63,055 bases of DNA from an uncultured Bifidobacterium sp. (GTDB lineage: Bacteria; Actinomycetota; Actinomycetes; Actinomycetales; Bifidobacteriaceae), in assembly GCF_959020145.1 (NCBI RefSeq), contig NZ_CAUEQY010000011.1, positions 1 through 63,055 of the forward strand, written 5' to 3'. Below are positions 17,969 to 25,884 of the stretch, piece after piece. The position numbers and the translations under genes are program-made. Numbering within the stretch: the stretch's first letter is position 1; every line of letters begins with the position of its first letter. Below the pieces are notes generated by a model. The model was not told where the DNA came from. It did no database searches and worked only from the letters and a program-made list of their open reading frames with translations.

Positions 17969-19057
17969 TTACTTCTGATGGGCCAAGCGATCGGCTTCGT
18001 CAGCCTGAATGTCGCTGTCGATCACAGCCTGCAGATCGCCGTCAAGCACGGCGTCAAGGTTGTACGCCTTGTAGTTCGTGCGATGATCGACGATACGGTT
18101 CTCCGGGAAATTGTAGGTGCGGATTCGTTCGGAACGATCCAGCGAACGCACCTGGGAGTGACGCATGTCTGCGGCCTGTGCGGCTTCCTCCTCGTGCTTC
18201 ATGGCGAGCAGGCGGCTCTTCAACACGCGCAGTGCGGCCGCACGATTCTGGATCTGGCTCTTCTCATCCTGCATGCTCACCACGATGCCAGTCGGAATGT
18301 GGGTCATACGAACTGCGGAATATGTGGTGTTCACGGACTGGCCGCCCGGGCCAGAGCTCATGAAAATGTCGATTTTCAGATCTTTCTGATCGATTTCGAT
18401 CTCATCGTCATCTTCATCGGCTTCCGGGAATACAATGACGCCCGCTGCGGACGTCTGAATACGACCCTGCGATTCGGTGACGGGGATACGCTGCACGCGA
18501 TGCACGCCACCCTCGTATTTGAGGGATGCCCATACGCCGTCTTCCGGAGCGGGAGTGCCCTTGGCGCGGATGGCGAGCTGCACGTCTTTGACGCCGCCCA
18601 GTTCGGTGGTGTTTTCGCTTTGCAGGGTGACGGTCCAACCGCGCTTTTCCGCATATCGCATGTACATGCGTAGCAGATCGCCGGCGAACAACGCGGCTTC
18701 CTCGCCGCCGGTGCCCGCCTTGATTTCCATGATCGTATCGCGCGCATCATCGGGATCGCGCGGAATCAACGCGGTGCGCAGTTTCTCCTCAACTGCCGGA
18801 AGCTCGCTCTCCAAACGTTTCGCTTCTTCCGCGAAATCCGGATCTTCGGAAGCCATTTCCTTGGCTGCCTCCAGATCGTCTTTCACCTGCTTGTATGCGG
18901 TGTATGCGGAAACGATGACGCCCAACTCGGCGTGACGACGTCCCAGCTTACGCATCTTATCCGGATCCGACGCGACTTCCGGCTCGGCCATCTGCTGTTC
19001 GATATTATGATATTCCTCAAGTGCGGTAACTGCCGCGGGGAACTGCTCGTCTGCCAA
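17969..19057 (-). CDS. prfA: peptide chain release factor 1
   Basis: RF1 reads UAA and UAG stop codons and releases the nascent chain. The GGQ catalytic motif is present in SSGPGGQSVNTTYSAVR near residue 240. The tripeptide anticodon region corresponding to P-x-T is seen as IPVTESQGRIQTSAA just upstream. It is 362 residues, full length. The start at 19057 has AAAAGGCG upstream. It is followed by prmC, whose product modifies the GGQ Gln. It lies about 245 bp after rpmE, with a terminator between them. Confidence 0.97.
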   Translation of the reverse strand: MADEQFPAAVTALEEYHNIEQQMAEPEVASDPDKMRKLGRRHAELGVIVSAYTAYKQVKDDLEAAKEMASEDPDFAEEAKRLESELPAVEEKLRTALIPRDPDDARDTIMEIKAGTGGEEAALFAGDLLRMYMRYAEKRGWTVTLQSENTTELGGVKDVQLAIRAKGTPAPEDGVWASLKYEGGVHRVQRIPVTESQGRIQTSAAGVIVFPEADEDDDEIEIDQKDLKIDIFMSSGPGGQSVNTTYSAVRMTHIPTGIVVSMQDEKSQIQNRAAALRVLKSRLLAMKHEEEAAQAADMRHSQVRSLDRSERIRTYNFPENRIVDHRTNYKAYNLDAVLDGDLQAVIDSDIQADEADRLAHQK

Positions 19058-19247
19058 TGTACGCCTTTTCTATCTGCTTATAAATCTGCGCTTCAGCGTG
19101 AACGCTTCGCTGAACTCCACTCAACCTGTCCATCATATAAGGTGCCTTGGAAACGCTGCCGAAGCGCGGTATTTCGCAGGCATCCCACGCATCTTACGAA
19201 TATCCCGATCGCATGCACGCCAGCGCATGCGCATCCGTCGCATAATG

Positions 19248-19281
19248 AAAAACGCCAGCCCATAATCGGACTGGCGTTTTT
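19248..19281 (-). terminator. terminator between rpmE and prfA
   Basis: The arms AAAAACGCCAG (19248-19258) and CTGGCGTTTTT (19271-19281) form an 11-bp stem with a 12-nt loop. The U-tract follows on the minus strand, about 20 bp past the rpmE stop. The hairpin is nearly symmetric, but only minus-strand genes are adjacent. Confidence 0.88.
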
Positions 19282-19301
19282 CATTGCCTAAGCAATAAGA
19301 C

Positions 19302-19514
19302 TCACTTGGCCTTCTTGCCGTAACGCTTCTCGAAGCGAGCCACGCGGCCACCGGTGTCGAGGATCTTCTGCTTGCCGGTGTAGAACGGGTGGCAGTTGGA
19401 GCACACGTCGACGGTCATGTGATCGCCGTTGTAGGTGGAACGGGTGACGAAGGTGTTGCCGCAAGAGCAGGTGACCTGCACTGCGTGGTAATCAGGATGG
19501 ATACCCTGCTTCAT
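19302..19514 (-). CDS. rpmE: 50S ribosomal protein L31 (zinc-binding form)
   Basis: A 70-residue large-subunit ribosomal protein. It carries the C+ zinc ribbon: CSCG near residue 16, then CSNCHPFYTGKQ near residue 37. This marks the zinc-containing paralog, not the zinc-free L31B type. The ending GRVARFEKRYGKK is characteristic. The ATG has GGAGACAAACT just upstream. It starts the rpmE-prfA-prmC string, and its own terminator lies directly after. Confidence 0.96.
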   Translation of the reverse strand: MKQGIHPDYHAVQVTCSCGNTFVTRSTYNGDHMTVDVCSNCHPFYTGKQKILDTGGRVARFEKRYGKKAK

Positions 19515-19590
19515 AGTTTGTCTCCTAGAGATTCGGGGGACCCGGGTCGCTGAGCCCCTATGGCAGAGCGTGAACCGGATAACCTTGCAG

Positions 19591-19620
19591 AGTATATCAG
19601 AAGCCTTGACTTTGTGAAAG
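19591..19620 (-). promoter_or_regulatory. candidate rpmE promoter
   Basis: On the minus strand TATACT (plus 19591-19596) fits a -10 box, with a weak TTTCAC-like -35 about 17 bp upstream. It lies about 80 bp before the rpmE start, just past the tRNA 3' end. Confidence 0.4.
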
Positions 19621-19622
19621 AG

Positions 19623-19696
19623 TGGGGCGTCACGGGCTTGAACCGTGGACCGGCGGATTATGAGTCCGATGCTCTAACCGACTGAGCTAACGCCCC
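19623..19696 (-). tRNA. tRNA with CAT anticodon (elongator Met, or Ile2)
   Basis: A full cloverleaf can be drawn on the minus strand: acceptor stem GGGGCGT/ACGCCCC, D-stem GCTC/GAGC, anticodon loop CTCATAA, T-stem CACGG/CCGTG, discriminator A73. CCA is not encoded. The 27-43 position is a T-C mismatch. CAT may be elongator Met, or the Ile2 tRNA whose C34 is changed to lysidine by TilS (gene at 52165). Sequence alone does not settle which. It has 74 bases. Confidence 0.93.
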
Positions 19697-19747
19697 ACGT
19701 TGCAACATGCGAACATGCCAACTTGGCAAGTTTAGCAAATGGGTGGA

Positions 19748-20974
19748 CTAGTTTTGCTTCATGAAACGCAGCGGATTGTCGATAAAGCGTCGCAAACCGA
19801 TTTCCGCAGCGCCCATCAAGGCCGGACGATCGACGATATCCGCCACAAGCACGCTTGCCTCGACTTCCGGATACGCCAGCACTTGCGGGCGTACCATGCG
19901 TTCGATTCTGCGAATCAGTTCAGGTTCGAAACGCGCCCACAAGCCACCGAGCATCACCACGTCGACGTCACAGACATTGATGGTCGATGCGATTACGGAA
20001 GCCATGGCCTCCAATGCTTTTTCCACAACGGCCACGGTCTGCGCATCGCGCTGGTGCCAGCGGTCGATCAATTCGTCGATGGCGCTGCGGGTCGCGGCGG
20101 CATCGCTGCTGGCGATTCCGGCCGCGCTCACCATGGAACGCCTGCCCGCATACACTTCAAGGCAGCCGCGACGGCCGCAACGGCAGACGGGACCGCGCAT
20201 GTCGACGGAAACATGGCCCAATTCGCCACCGAAACCGTGATCACCGCTCACCACACGCCCTTCGCGGATCACTGCACCGCCGATACCCACGTCGGTCGAC
20301 ATGTAAAGAAACGAATCCGTCGGCTTGATCCGCCCAGAATCCTTACGCTGCGTGGCATAGCCGGGAACCTGTGCCAACGCGGCGGCATTGGCCTCGTTGC
20401 AGGCAACAGGATCAAGTCGCTTGACCACATCGAACTGCTTGAGATCCAAACGTTCCCAACCGAGATTGCGCGCGCCAAGCAATCGCATATCATCGGTGAC
20501 GAGACCCGGCAATGCCAAACCGGTACCGGCAAGCACATAACCTTTCTTGGCAAGCGCTTCTTCCTGCTGCAAAGCCAGTTCGTCGAGACGGGCGAAAATC
20601 GCCCGCTCATCGGCGTTGGCCATGTCGGCGTCGACCCACTGCTCCCCCACAACGGAACCGTCAAGATCGAGCACCACCACGCCATAACCGTCGGTGTTGG
20701 CCTGCAATCCCATGCCGCACAGGCGTCCACCTTTGATTTCAAGCGGAATGCTGGGGCGCCCATACAGCGATTGGCCGGAAGGCGCGCCTTCCACCAGAAT
20801 CTCATTGTCGAGCATCAACGACACCAATACCGACATGGCCGCTTTGGTCAATCCGGTTTTCTTGGCAAGATCGGCGCGACTCATTGGTTCGGTGGCACGC
20901 AACAGCGAGTCGAGCACCACGGAAAGATTATGGTTTCGCAAATCGTCTTGATTGATACTCCGCAGTGAAGCCAT
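19748..20974 (-). CDS. xylR: ROK-family transcriptional regulator, probable xylose repressor
   Basis: A NagC/XylR-type regulator of 408 residues. The N-terminal winged helix is at residues 15-70 (MSRADLAKKTGLTKAAMSVL), followed by a ROK kinase-like sugar-sensing domain. The zinc-binding ROK signature CRCGRRGCLEV lies near residue 250, after the GGELGHVSVD motif. It is divergent from xylB with about 170 bp between them, which holds a TAGTT-N9-AACTA inverted repeat. It therefore likely represses xylB, and perhaps xylA, until xylose or a derivative binds. The gene symbol reflects this context; proof of the inducer is lacking. Confidence 0.88.
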   Translation of the reverse strand: MASLRSINQDDLRNHNLSVVLDSLLRATEPMSRADLAKKTGLTKAAMSVLVSLMLDNEILVEGAPSGQSLYGRPSIPLEIKGGRLCGMGLQANTDGYGVVVLDLDGSVVGEQWVDADMANADERAIFARLDELALQQEEALAKKGYVLAGTGLALPGLVTDDMRLLGARNLGWERLDLKQFDVVKRLDPVACNEANAAALAQVPGYATQRKDSGRIKPTDSFLYMSTDVGIGGAVIREGRVVSGDHGFGGELGHVSVDMRGPVCRCGRRGCLEVYAGRRSMVSAAGIASSDAAATRSAIDELIDRWHQRDAQTVAVVEKALEAMASVIASTINVCDVDVVMLGGLWARFEPELIRRIERMVRPQVLAYPEVEASVLVADIVDRPALMGAAEIGLRRFIDNPLRFMKQN

Positions 20975-21143
20975 GGTTCCCTCCTCTTTGACGCGTCTTT
21001 GCCGAAAAAGCGCACCGTCTCTATAGTCAAATCACTTTATGATGGTACACTAGACATTATAGTTCATTCATCTAACTAAATGAGGTGGCGGACCGTGCGA
21101 ATTCCTTGCACTTCGTTGCGCCAGCTCACTGCAAGGAGACACA
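20975..21143. promoter_or_regulatory. xylR-xylB divergent promoter region with candidate ROK operator
   Basis: The inverted repeat TAGTT (21060-21064) and AACTA (21074-21078), with a 9-bp spacer, lies about 65 bp before the xylB ATG. TACACT and TATAGT upstream are candidate -10 boxes for xylB. The 8-mer ATAGTTCA (21059-21066) recurs in sense orientation upstream of xylA (plus strand 35852-35859, inverted). This suggests a shared xylose operator. Binding is inferred. Confidence 0.5.
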
Positions 21144-22664
21144 ATGACTCGAACTCTCGTGGCCGGCGTCGACACCTCGACCCAGTCCTGCAAAGTGCGC
21201 GTGACCGACGCCGAAACCGGTGAAATGGTGCGCTTTGGCCAGGCCAAACACCCCAATGGCACGTCTATTGACCCGAAATTCTGGTGGGACGCGTTCCTCG
21301 AGGCAGCCCAGCAGGCCGGCGGACTTGACGACGTTGAGGCACTGGCCGTTGGCGGTCAGCAGCACGGCATGGTGATTCTCGACCAGCAAGGCAACGTGAT
21401 TCGCGACGCCATGCTGTGGAACGATATAAGCTCGGCGCCGCAGGCCGCGGCCCTCATCGAAAAGATGGGCGAGGCTCCCGCCGAAGAAGGCGAACCGGAA
21501 GATGTGATTGCACGTGGTAAGCAGCGTTGGGTCAAGGCCGTTGGCTCCTCCCCCGTTGCTTCCTTCACGCTAACCAAGGTGGCGTGGGTGGCTGAAAACG
21601 AACCGGAAAACGCCAAGAAGATCGCCGCGATCTGCCTGCCGCACGATTGGCTGAGCTGGCGTATCGCCGGCTACGGCCCGGTCGCAGAAGGCGAGGACGC
21701 ACACTTGGAAGCGCTGTTCACCGACCGTTCCGACGCTTCCGGCACCATCTATTACGATGCCGCTTCCAACGAATACCGCCGCGATCTGATCGCCATGGTG
21801 CTTGAGCCAGCGGAAGGTGCCGAAGCGGCACGCGAGCATGCCGACGCAATCATGCTGCCGACCGTGCTTGGACCGCACGATGCCGCCGCAGTCAAGGCAA
21901 GCCCGGAAATCGCCGGCAAGAACGTTGAGGGTGGTTGCATCATCGCACCGGGCGGCGGCGACAACGCCATGGCGTCCCTCGGACTTGGCATGAGCGTGGG
22001 TGACGTTTCCGTTTCATTGGGCACTTCCGGCGTGGCAGCAGCCATTTCCGAAAATCCGACCTACGATTTGACCGGTGCCGTTTCCGGCTTCGCCGACTGC
22101 ACCGGCCACTACCTGCCACTGGCCTGCACCATCAACGGATCGCGCATTCTTGACGCCGGCCGTGCAGCCCTCGGCGTCGACTACGACGAACTCGCATCCC
22201 TGGCATTCGCTTCCGAACCGGGCGCCGGCGGTATTACGCTGGTGCCGTATTTCGACGGCGAACGCACGCCGAACCGTCCGGACGCGACCGCAACCCTTTC
22301 CGGCATGACGCTGGCCAACACCACACGCGAGAACATGGCCCGCGCGTTCGTTGAGGGCTTGCTGTGCTCCCAGCGCGACTGCCTAGAGCTTATCCGTTCG
22401 CTTGGCGCTGAGATTTCCCGCATTCTGCTTATCGGCGGCGGCGCGAAGTCCAAGGCAATCCGCACGCTCGCGCCGAGCGTGTTCGGCATGGACGTGACCC
22501 GCCCGACCACCGACGAGTATGTTGCCATCGGCGCCGCCCGTCAGGCCGCCTGGGTGCTGTCCGGCGAAACGGAACCGCCCGCATGGCCGCTCACCATCGA
22601 CGGCGTGGAAACCGGCGAACCGACTGAAGCCGTGTACGAGGCCTATGCAAAGGCCCGCGGCTGA
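21144..22664 (+). CDS. xylB: xylulokinase
   Basis: Phosphorylates D-xylulose to xylulose-5-phosphate, the substrate of bifidobacterial phosphoketolase. This FGGY-family kinase has 506 residues. The N-terminal phosphate-binding segment GVDTSTQSCKV lies at residues 9-19. The xylulokinase-specific GGQQHGMVIL is near 72-81, with the catalytic Asp at DAMLWND (about 95). The C-terminal ATP motif is LLIGGGAKSKAIR near 432. AAGGAGA precedes the ATG at good spacing. A strong terminator follows. It pairs with xylA (34388), which makes its substrate. Confidence 0.96.
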   Translation: MTRTLVAGVDTSTQSCKVRVTDAETGEMVRFGQAKHPNGTSIDPKFWWDAFLEAAQQAGGLDDVEALAVGGQQHGMVILDQQGNVIRDAMLWNDISSAPQAAALIEKMGEAPAEEGEPEDVIARGKQRWVKAVGSSPVASFTLTKVAWVAENEPENAKKIAAICLPHDWLSWRIAGYGPVAEGEDAHLEALFTDRSDASGTIYYDAASNEYRRDLIAMVLEPAEGAEAAREHADAIMLPTVLGPHDAAAVKASPEIAGKNVEGGCIIAPGGGDNAMASLGLGMSVGDVSVSLGTSGVAAAISENPTYDLTGAVSGFADCTGHYLPLACTINGSRILDAGRAALGVDYDELASLAFASEPGAGGITLVPYFDGERTPNRPDATATLSGMTLANTTRENMARAFVEGLLCSQRDCLELIRSLGAEISRILLIGGGAKSKAIRTLAPSVFGMDVTRPTTDEYVAIGAARQAAWVLSGETEPPAWPLTIDGVETGEPTEAVYEAYAKARG

Positions 22665-22695
22665 TCAATCAGCATAAATCGCACTAAAACAACGC

Positions 22696-22740
22696 AAAAT
22701 GGGTGCCGTCACAACCAACCGCAACGGCACCCATTTTCGT
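22696..22740 (+). terminator. Rho-independent terminator of xylB
   Basis: Perfect 14-bp stem AAAATGGGTGCCGT (22696-22709) with ACGGCACCCATTTT (22724-22737), a 14-nt loop and a short T-rich end. It begins about 30 bp after the stop. Confidence 0.9.
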
Positions 22741-22861
22741 CTCAAACAAAATCGTGCGATATTCCGATCAAATCGTGAGGTCAAAACTGAAATCGTGCGA
22801 CAACACGTCTAGCAGTAGGGCAACACGCGAATTCGCTCTGAGGGAACACCGTAACCCAACG

Positions 22862-23491
22862 TCAGACGATACCCTCGACATCGGCGAAGGCGGGATCGCG
22901 TTCGGGAATCTCGCGGATTACATGCGCCGGATTGCCGACTGCGATCGAATTGGCGGGAATGTCTCGTGTAACCACAGAACCCGCGCCGATAATGGAATTC
23001 GAGCCAATCGTGACGCCAGGCGTGACCGTAACGTTCGCACCAAACCACACGTTGTCACCAATCGTCACCGGCGAAGCATGTTCCCAGCCAGCCAGTCGCG
23101 TTGCCGCATCCAAGGCATGATTCGGCGTGGCAATGGTACAACGCGGGCCGATCAGGCAATCCTCGCCAAGCGTTACATATCCGCCGCCGCACACCATGAA
23201 ATCCTTGTTCAAGAACGTGCCGCGGCCAATGGTCAGGCCGATGCCATAATCCACATTGAACGGCGGCGTGAATTGTACGCCCTCCCCCGCGTCGGGAACG
23301 AGCTCGTGGAACAGGCGGTAGGCCTCGTCAGGATCATCGAAGAAGATGCGGTTGATCGTGGCGCAGGTACGCATGGCCTCGCCAGTAAACTTCGGCAGCG
23401 ACTTCGATTTGCGGTATTGCGTCGGCTTGCCGGCGAACAGCCTAGTCAGATCCTCGTCGGACGCGATCTGCGTCTCCGTCTCCTTCGTCAT
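22862..23491 (-). CDS. sugar O-acetyltransferase (maltose/galactoside acetyltransferase family)
   Basis: A left-handed beta-helix acetyltransferase of the LacA/Maa/NodL group, 209 residues. It transfers acetyl from acetyl-CoA to a sugar hydroxyl. Hexapeptide repeats run from about residue 75 to 195 (GPRCTIATPNHALD, TIGDNVWFGANVTVTPGVTIG, GAGSVVTRDIPANSIAVGNPA). The N-terminal Maa domain and the catalytic His (PNHALD) are present. The ATG at 23491 has GAAGGAG at good spacing and is preferred to one at 23539. A small tandem duplication (ACGAAGGAGACGG twice) lies at the start. It sits near two esterase genes, so acetylation of xylo-oligosaccharides, or detoxification of excess sugar, is a possible role. 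Confidence 0.9.
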   Translation of the reverse strand: MTKETETQIASDEDLTRLFAGKPTQYRKSKSLPKFTGEAMRTCATINRIFFDDPDEAYRLFHELVPDAGEGVQFTPPFNVDYGIGLTIGRGTFLNKDFMVCGGGYVTLGEDCLIGPRCTIATPNHALDAATRLAGWEHASPVTIGDNVWFGANVTVTPGVTIGSNSIIGAGSVVTRDIPANSIAVGNPAHVIREIPERDPAFADVEGIV

Positions 23492-23523
23492 GCCCGTCTC
23501 CTTCGTCACGATTTCCACCACGC

Positions 23524-23545
23524 TATAGTGAACGCTCACACTATA
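23524..23545 (-). promoter_or_regulatory. palindromic operator candidate before the acetyltransferase
   Basis: The arms TATAGTG (23524-23530) and CACTATA (23539-23545) are perfect inverted copies around an 8-bp spacer, 33 bp before the chosen start. The minus strand also offers TATAGT as a -10. The bound protein is unknown. Confidence 0.45.
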
Positions 23546-23551
23546 CTATAT

Positions 23552-23842
23552 TCATCTACTTGACCTGGCATACGACATACTATCCGATGTATCGCGGCAT
23601 CCGCCGAGCAGCATGTATCGTTGGCCATTGGGTCCGCACGCCGGACATTCGGGCAATCCGGAACCGTTCGGATCGCCCGTCGCCGCGAAATTCGTCCAAT
23701 ACCGAATCATGACACGAGACAAATCGTAATGCGCCAACGGGAAGGCTTGGCATAGGGGATGCCACGAAACACGGTAATTACAGAGTCCGTATCGGAGAAT
23801 CCATCGACGAGTCCTTGTCGAAGCGCGACCTGTCTACGCATG
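23552..23842 (-). pseudogene. remnant of a type-B carboxylesterase (internal deletion)
   Basis: Two parts of one carboxylesterase are visible in different frames. From the ATG at 23842 the reading gives the family N-terminus (GFSDTDSVITVFRGIPYAKP, then a frame change to PVGALRF). Directly after, another frame gives the family C-terminus (LSRVMIRYWTNFAATGDPNG). The roughly 400 residues between them, with the GESAG nucleophile elbow and the catalytic acid and His, are missing. The ATG overlaps the stop of the upstream SGNH esterase gene, so the intact gene would have been translated with it. This is a clear deletion remnant and should be inactive. Confidence 0.8.
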
Positions 23843-25798
23843 AATCCCCTTATCATCGTCCGTGGGCAATGTCAGGCGGAACGGCGGAATCAGCATGCCG
23901 TCGCCGTCGCAGATGAGTCCGGATTCCGGATTGTTGCTCCACGCGTACCGCACCTCATCTGGCCTGCGCGCCGTCATGCGCGCCACGATATCACAGCCGT
24001 CCAGCCATGCCTCGGCCCGCGCGAATGTGGCGCAGTCGCGCCATAGAAATTCGATTTCCTGGGGAGCGTCACCGTCCAACGTCATCAGCCGGCGGCCCTC
24101 CGATCGGATCCGCTCGTCCGAGCGACTCCGCCACACACAGTGCATCCGCAACAGATCTCCGCAGACCTCGATGGTTTCCACGGCCGGTTGAGGCTGAGCC
24201 TGGCGACCGTATACCAAATCCATCGCGGCATTGAACACGCGATCCGCGACGAGCTTCTTGTCATACGGATGCAGATCGTTGCCCTCGCCGGCGTCAAGCG
24301 TCACCACCGTCGCAACGTTTTCAAGTTCGTTCGCGACGTTCCATTCCTGTTCGCGGACGAGTGGCCAGCCTCCATCCTCAATGGCGTCGATGTCGAATTT
24401 TGGAAGCTGGACGATCAGAAACGGCATATCCGGCTGATGCCATTTGACGCGCCACAATTGAATCATGGCCTTCAGCTCGTCGCCATATCGCATGGCGCGG
24501 TCGCCGGTGTTCGATTCGCCCTGATACCACAACACAGCGCGCACCGCATATGGAAAACACGGGGCGAGCATGGCATTGTACAGGCCGGTCGGCTTCCATC
24601 TGACGAAATCCTCGAATGGGCAATCGCGGTCAGCTTCGGCGGTCACGGCATACTGCCAGATGCCGGACAGATCGAAGACATCGTCTCCGATGGTCAGTGT
24701 CATCCGTTTGCCGGGCGTCACACGGCCGCCGGGCCGTTCAACGACCAGACGCATGCGGATTTCGTTCGCGCCGGCGCGCAACACGCCGGCTGCGACCGGA
24801 TAGTCCCGCGGCTCATACACATTGCTTCGCCCACCGACCAACACACCATTGACCCACGTATGGTCGGCATCATTCATGGTGCCCAGACGCAGTAGGGCGG
24901 GCTTCCCCGCATCCGACGGAGGCAGGAACACGGTTTTTCTCATGGTAATCTCGCCACGGAAACCGGCAAGTCCGCGATCCTTGTACCATCCAGGCAGGCG
25001 TATGTCATGCCATGCCACGTCGCGCGGCTCGATGTTCTTGGATTCCGGACAGTCCCACGCGATCAATGGCAGCCATTCATGGTGGGCATCGGCCACAGCC
25101 TCGTATCCAAGCGCTTGGTACCACCGGTCCCGTTCGGCAACGGAATCGCGGCTTTTCTTCGATGCCACGCCATCGCCAAGATACGGCTCAAGATCAGCGA
25201 GCGCTTCGGGGAACGCCCGCAATGCGTCGGCATCCATCCAGGATTCAATCGGCGATCCACCCAATGAAACGTTCAACAGGCCGACGGGCACATTCAGCCA
25301 CTGACGGATCCTGCGTCCGAAGAAATAGGCGAGCGCGGAGAAATCTCCAAGGGTTTCCGCATCGCACCCCTGCCAGAACGCATGGTCATGATCGCTGCGG
25401 GGACCGTTGAAGTCACAATCGGGAATCGCTTTGTATTGCCGCAGCAATGGGTCAGGCTCACGATTCCACTCCAGCGGATAGTCCGCACGCACCCAAGCCA
25501 TGGGCAGTTCCATGTTCGACTGTCCCGAACACAGGAACACTTCTCCCGCATAGCATTGGCGCGAGATGCATTCGGTTCCGTCCTCATAACGCACCGTCAA
25601 ATCGTACGGTCCGCCTGCTTTGATCGGACCGTACGGCACGCTCCATGAGCCGTCGTCCCCCACCCGCGTAGTCCGGTCCTTGCCATCGAGGCGTACCAGC
25701 ACGCCGCGTCCAGGGTCGCCGGCGCCCCAGATATGTATGGTCGCACCGGCCTGCAGCACGCAACCGTCGTCAAGCAGTTTCGGCAATTGCAAAACCAT
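23834..25798 (-). CDS. SGNH-type sialate O-acetylesterase / acetylxylan esterase family protein
   Basis: An esterase of the SIAE (DUF303) family that removes O-acetyl groups from sugars. Block I is FLCSGQSNMELPM (about residue 97, with the nucleophile Ser). An oxyanion Gly/Asn region follows, and the C-terminal catalytic part includes ALPFLIVQLP-like sequence (MPFLIVQLPKF near 440) and DLHPYDK with the catalytic Asp/His near 485. An inserted jelly-roll-like domain lies between about residues 240 and 400. The ATG at 25798 has GAGGAG at 9-nt spacing; an alternative ATG lies at 25831. The 654-residue length is normal. Its place behind a GH43 xylosidase suggests deacetylation of acetylated xylo-oligosaccharides inside the cell. 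Confidence 0.88.
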   Translation of the reverse strand: MVLQLPKLLDDGCVLQAGATIHIWGAGDPGRGVLVRLDGKDRTTRVGDDGSWSVPYGPIKAGGPYDLTVRYEDGTECISRQCYAGEVFLCSGQSNMELPMAWVRADYPLEWNREPDPLLRQYKAIPDCDFNGPRSDHDHAFWQGCDAETLGDFSALAYFFGRRIRQWLNVPVGLLNVSLGGSPIESWMDADALRAFPEALADLEPYLGDGVASKKSRDSVAERDRWYQALGYEAVADAHHEWLPLIAWDCPESKNIEPRDVAWHDIRLPGWYKDRGLAGFRGEITMRKTVFLPPSDAGKPALLRLGTMNDADHTWVNGVLVGGRSNVYEPRDYPVAAGVLRAGANEIRMRLVVERPGGRVTPGKRMTLTIGDDVFDLSGIWQYAVTAEADRDCPFEDFVRWKPTGLYNAMLAPCFPYAVRAVLWYQGESNTGDRAMRYGDELKAMIQLWRVKWHQPDMPFLIVQLPKFDIDAIEDGGWPLVREQEWNVANELENVATVVTLDAGEGNDLHPYDKKLVADRVFNAAMDLVYGRQAQPQPAVETIEVCGDLLRMHCVWRSRSDERIRSEGRRLMTLDGDAPQEIEFLWRDCATFARAEAWLDGCDIVARMTARRPDEVRYAWSNNPESGLICDGDGMLIPPFRLTLPTDDDKGIHA

Positions 25799-25884
25799 GC
25801 TCGTCCGCTCCTCATTGCCCATAGAATTCAATCCCGTCGAGTATGCCGGCTGACGGCGGACGCTCTGTCGCCAGCCGGCACTGT

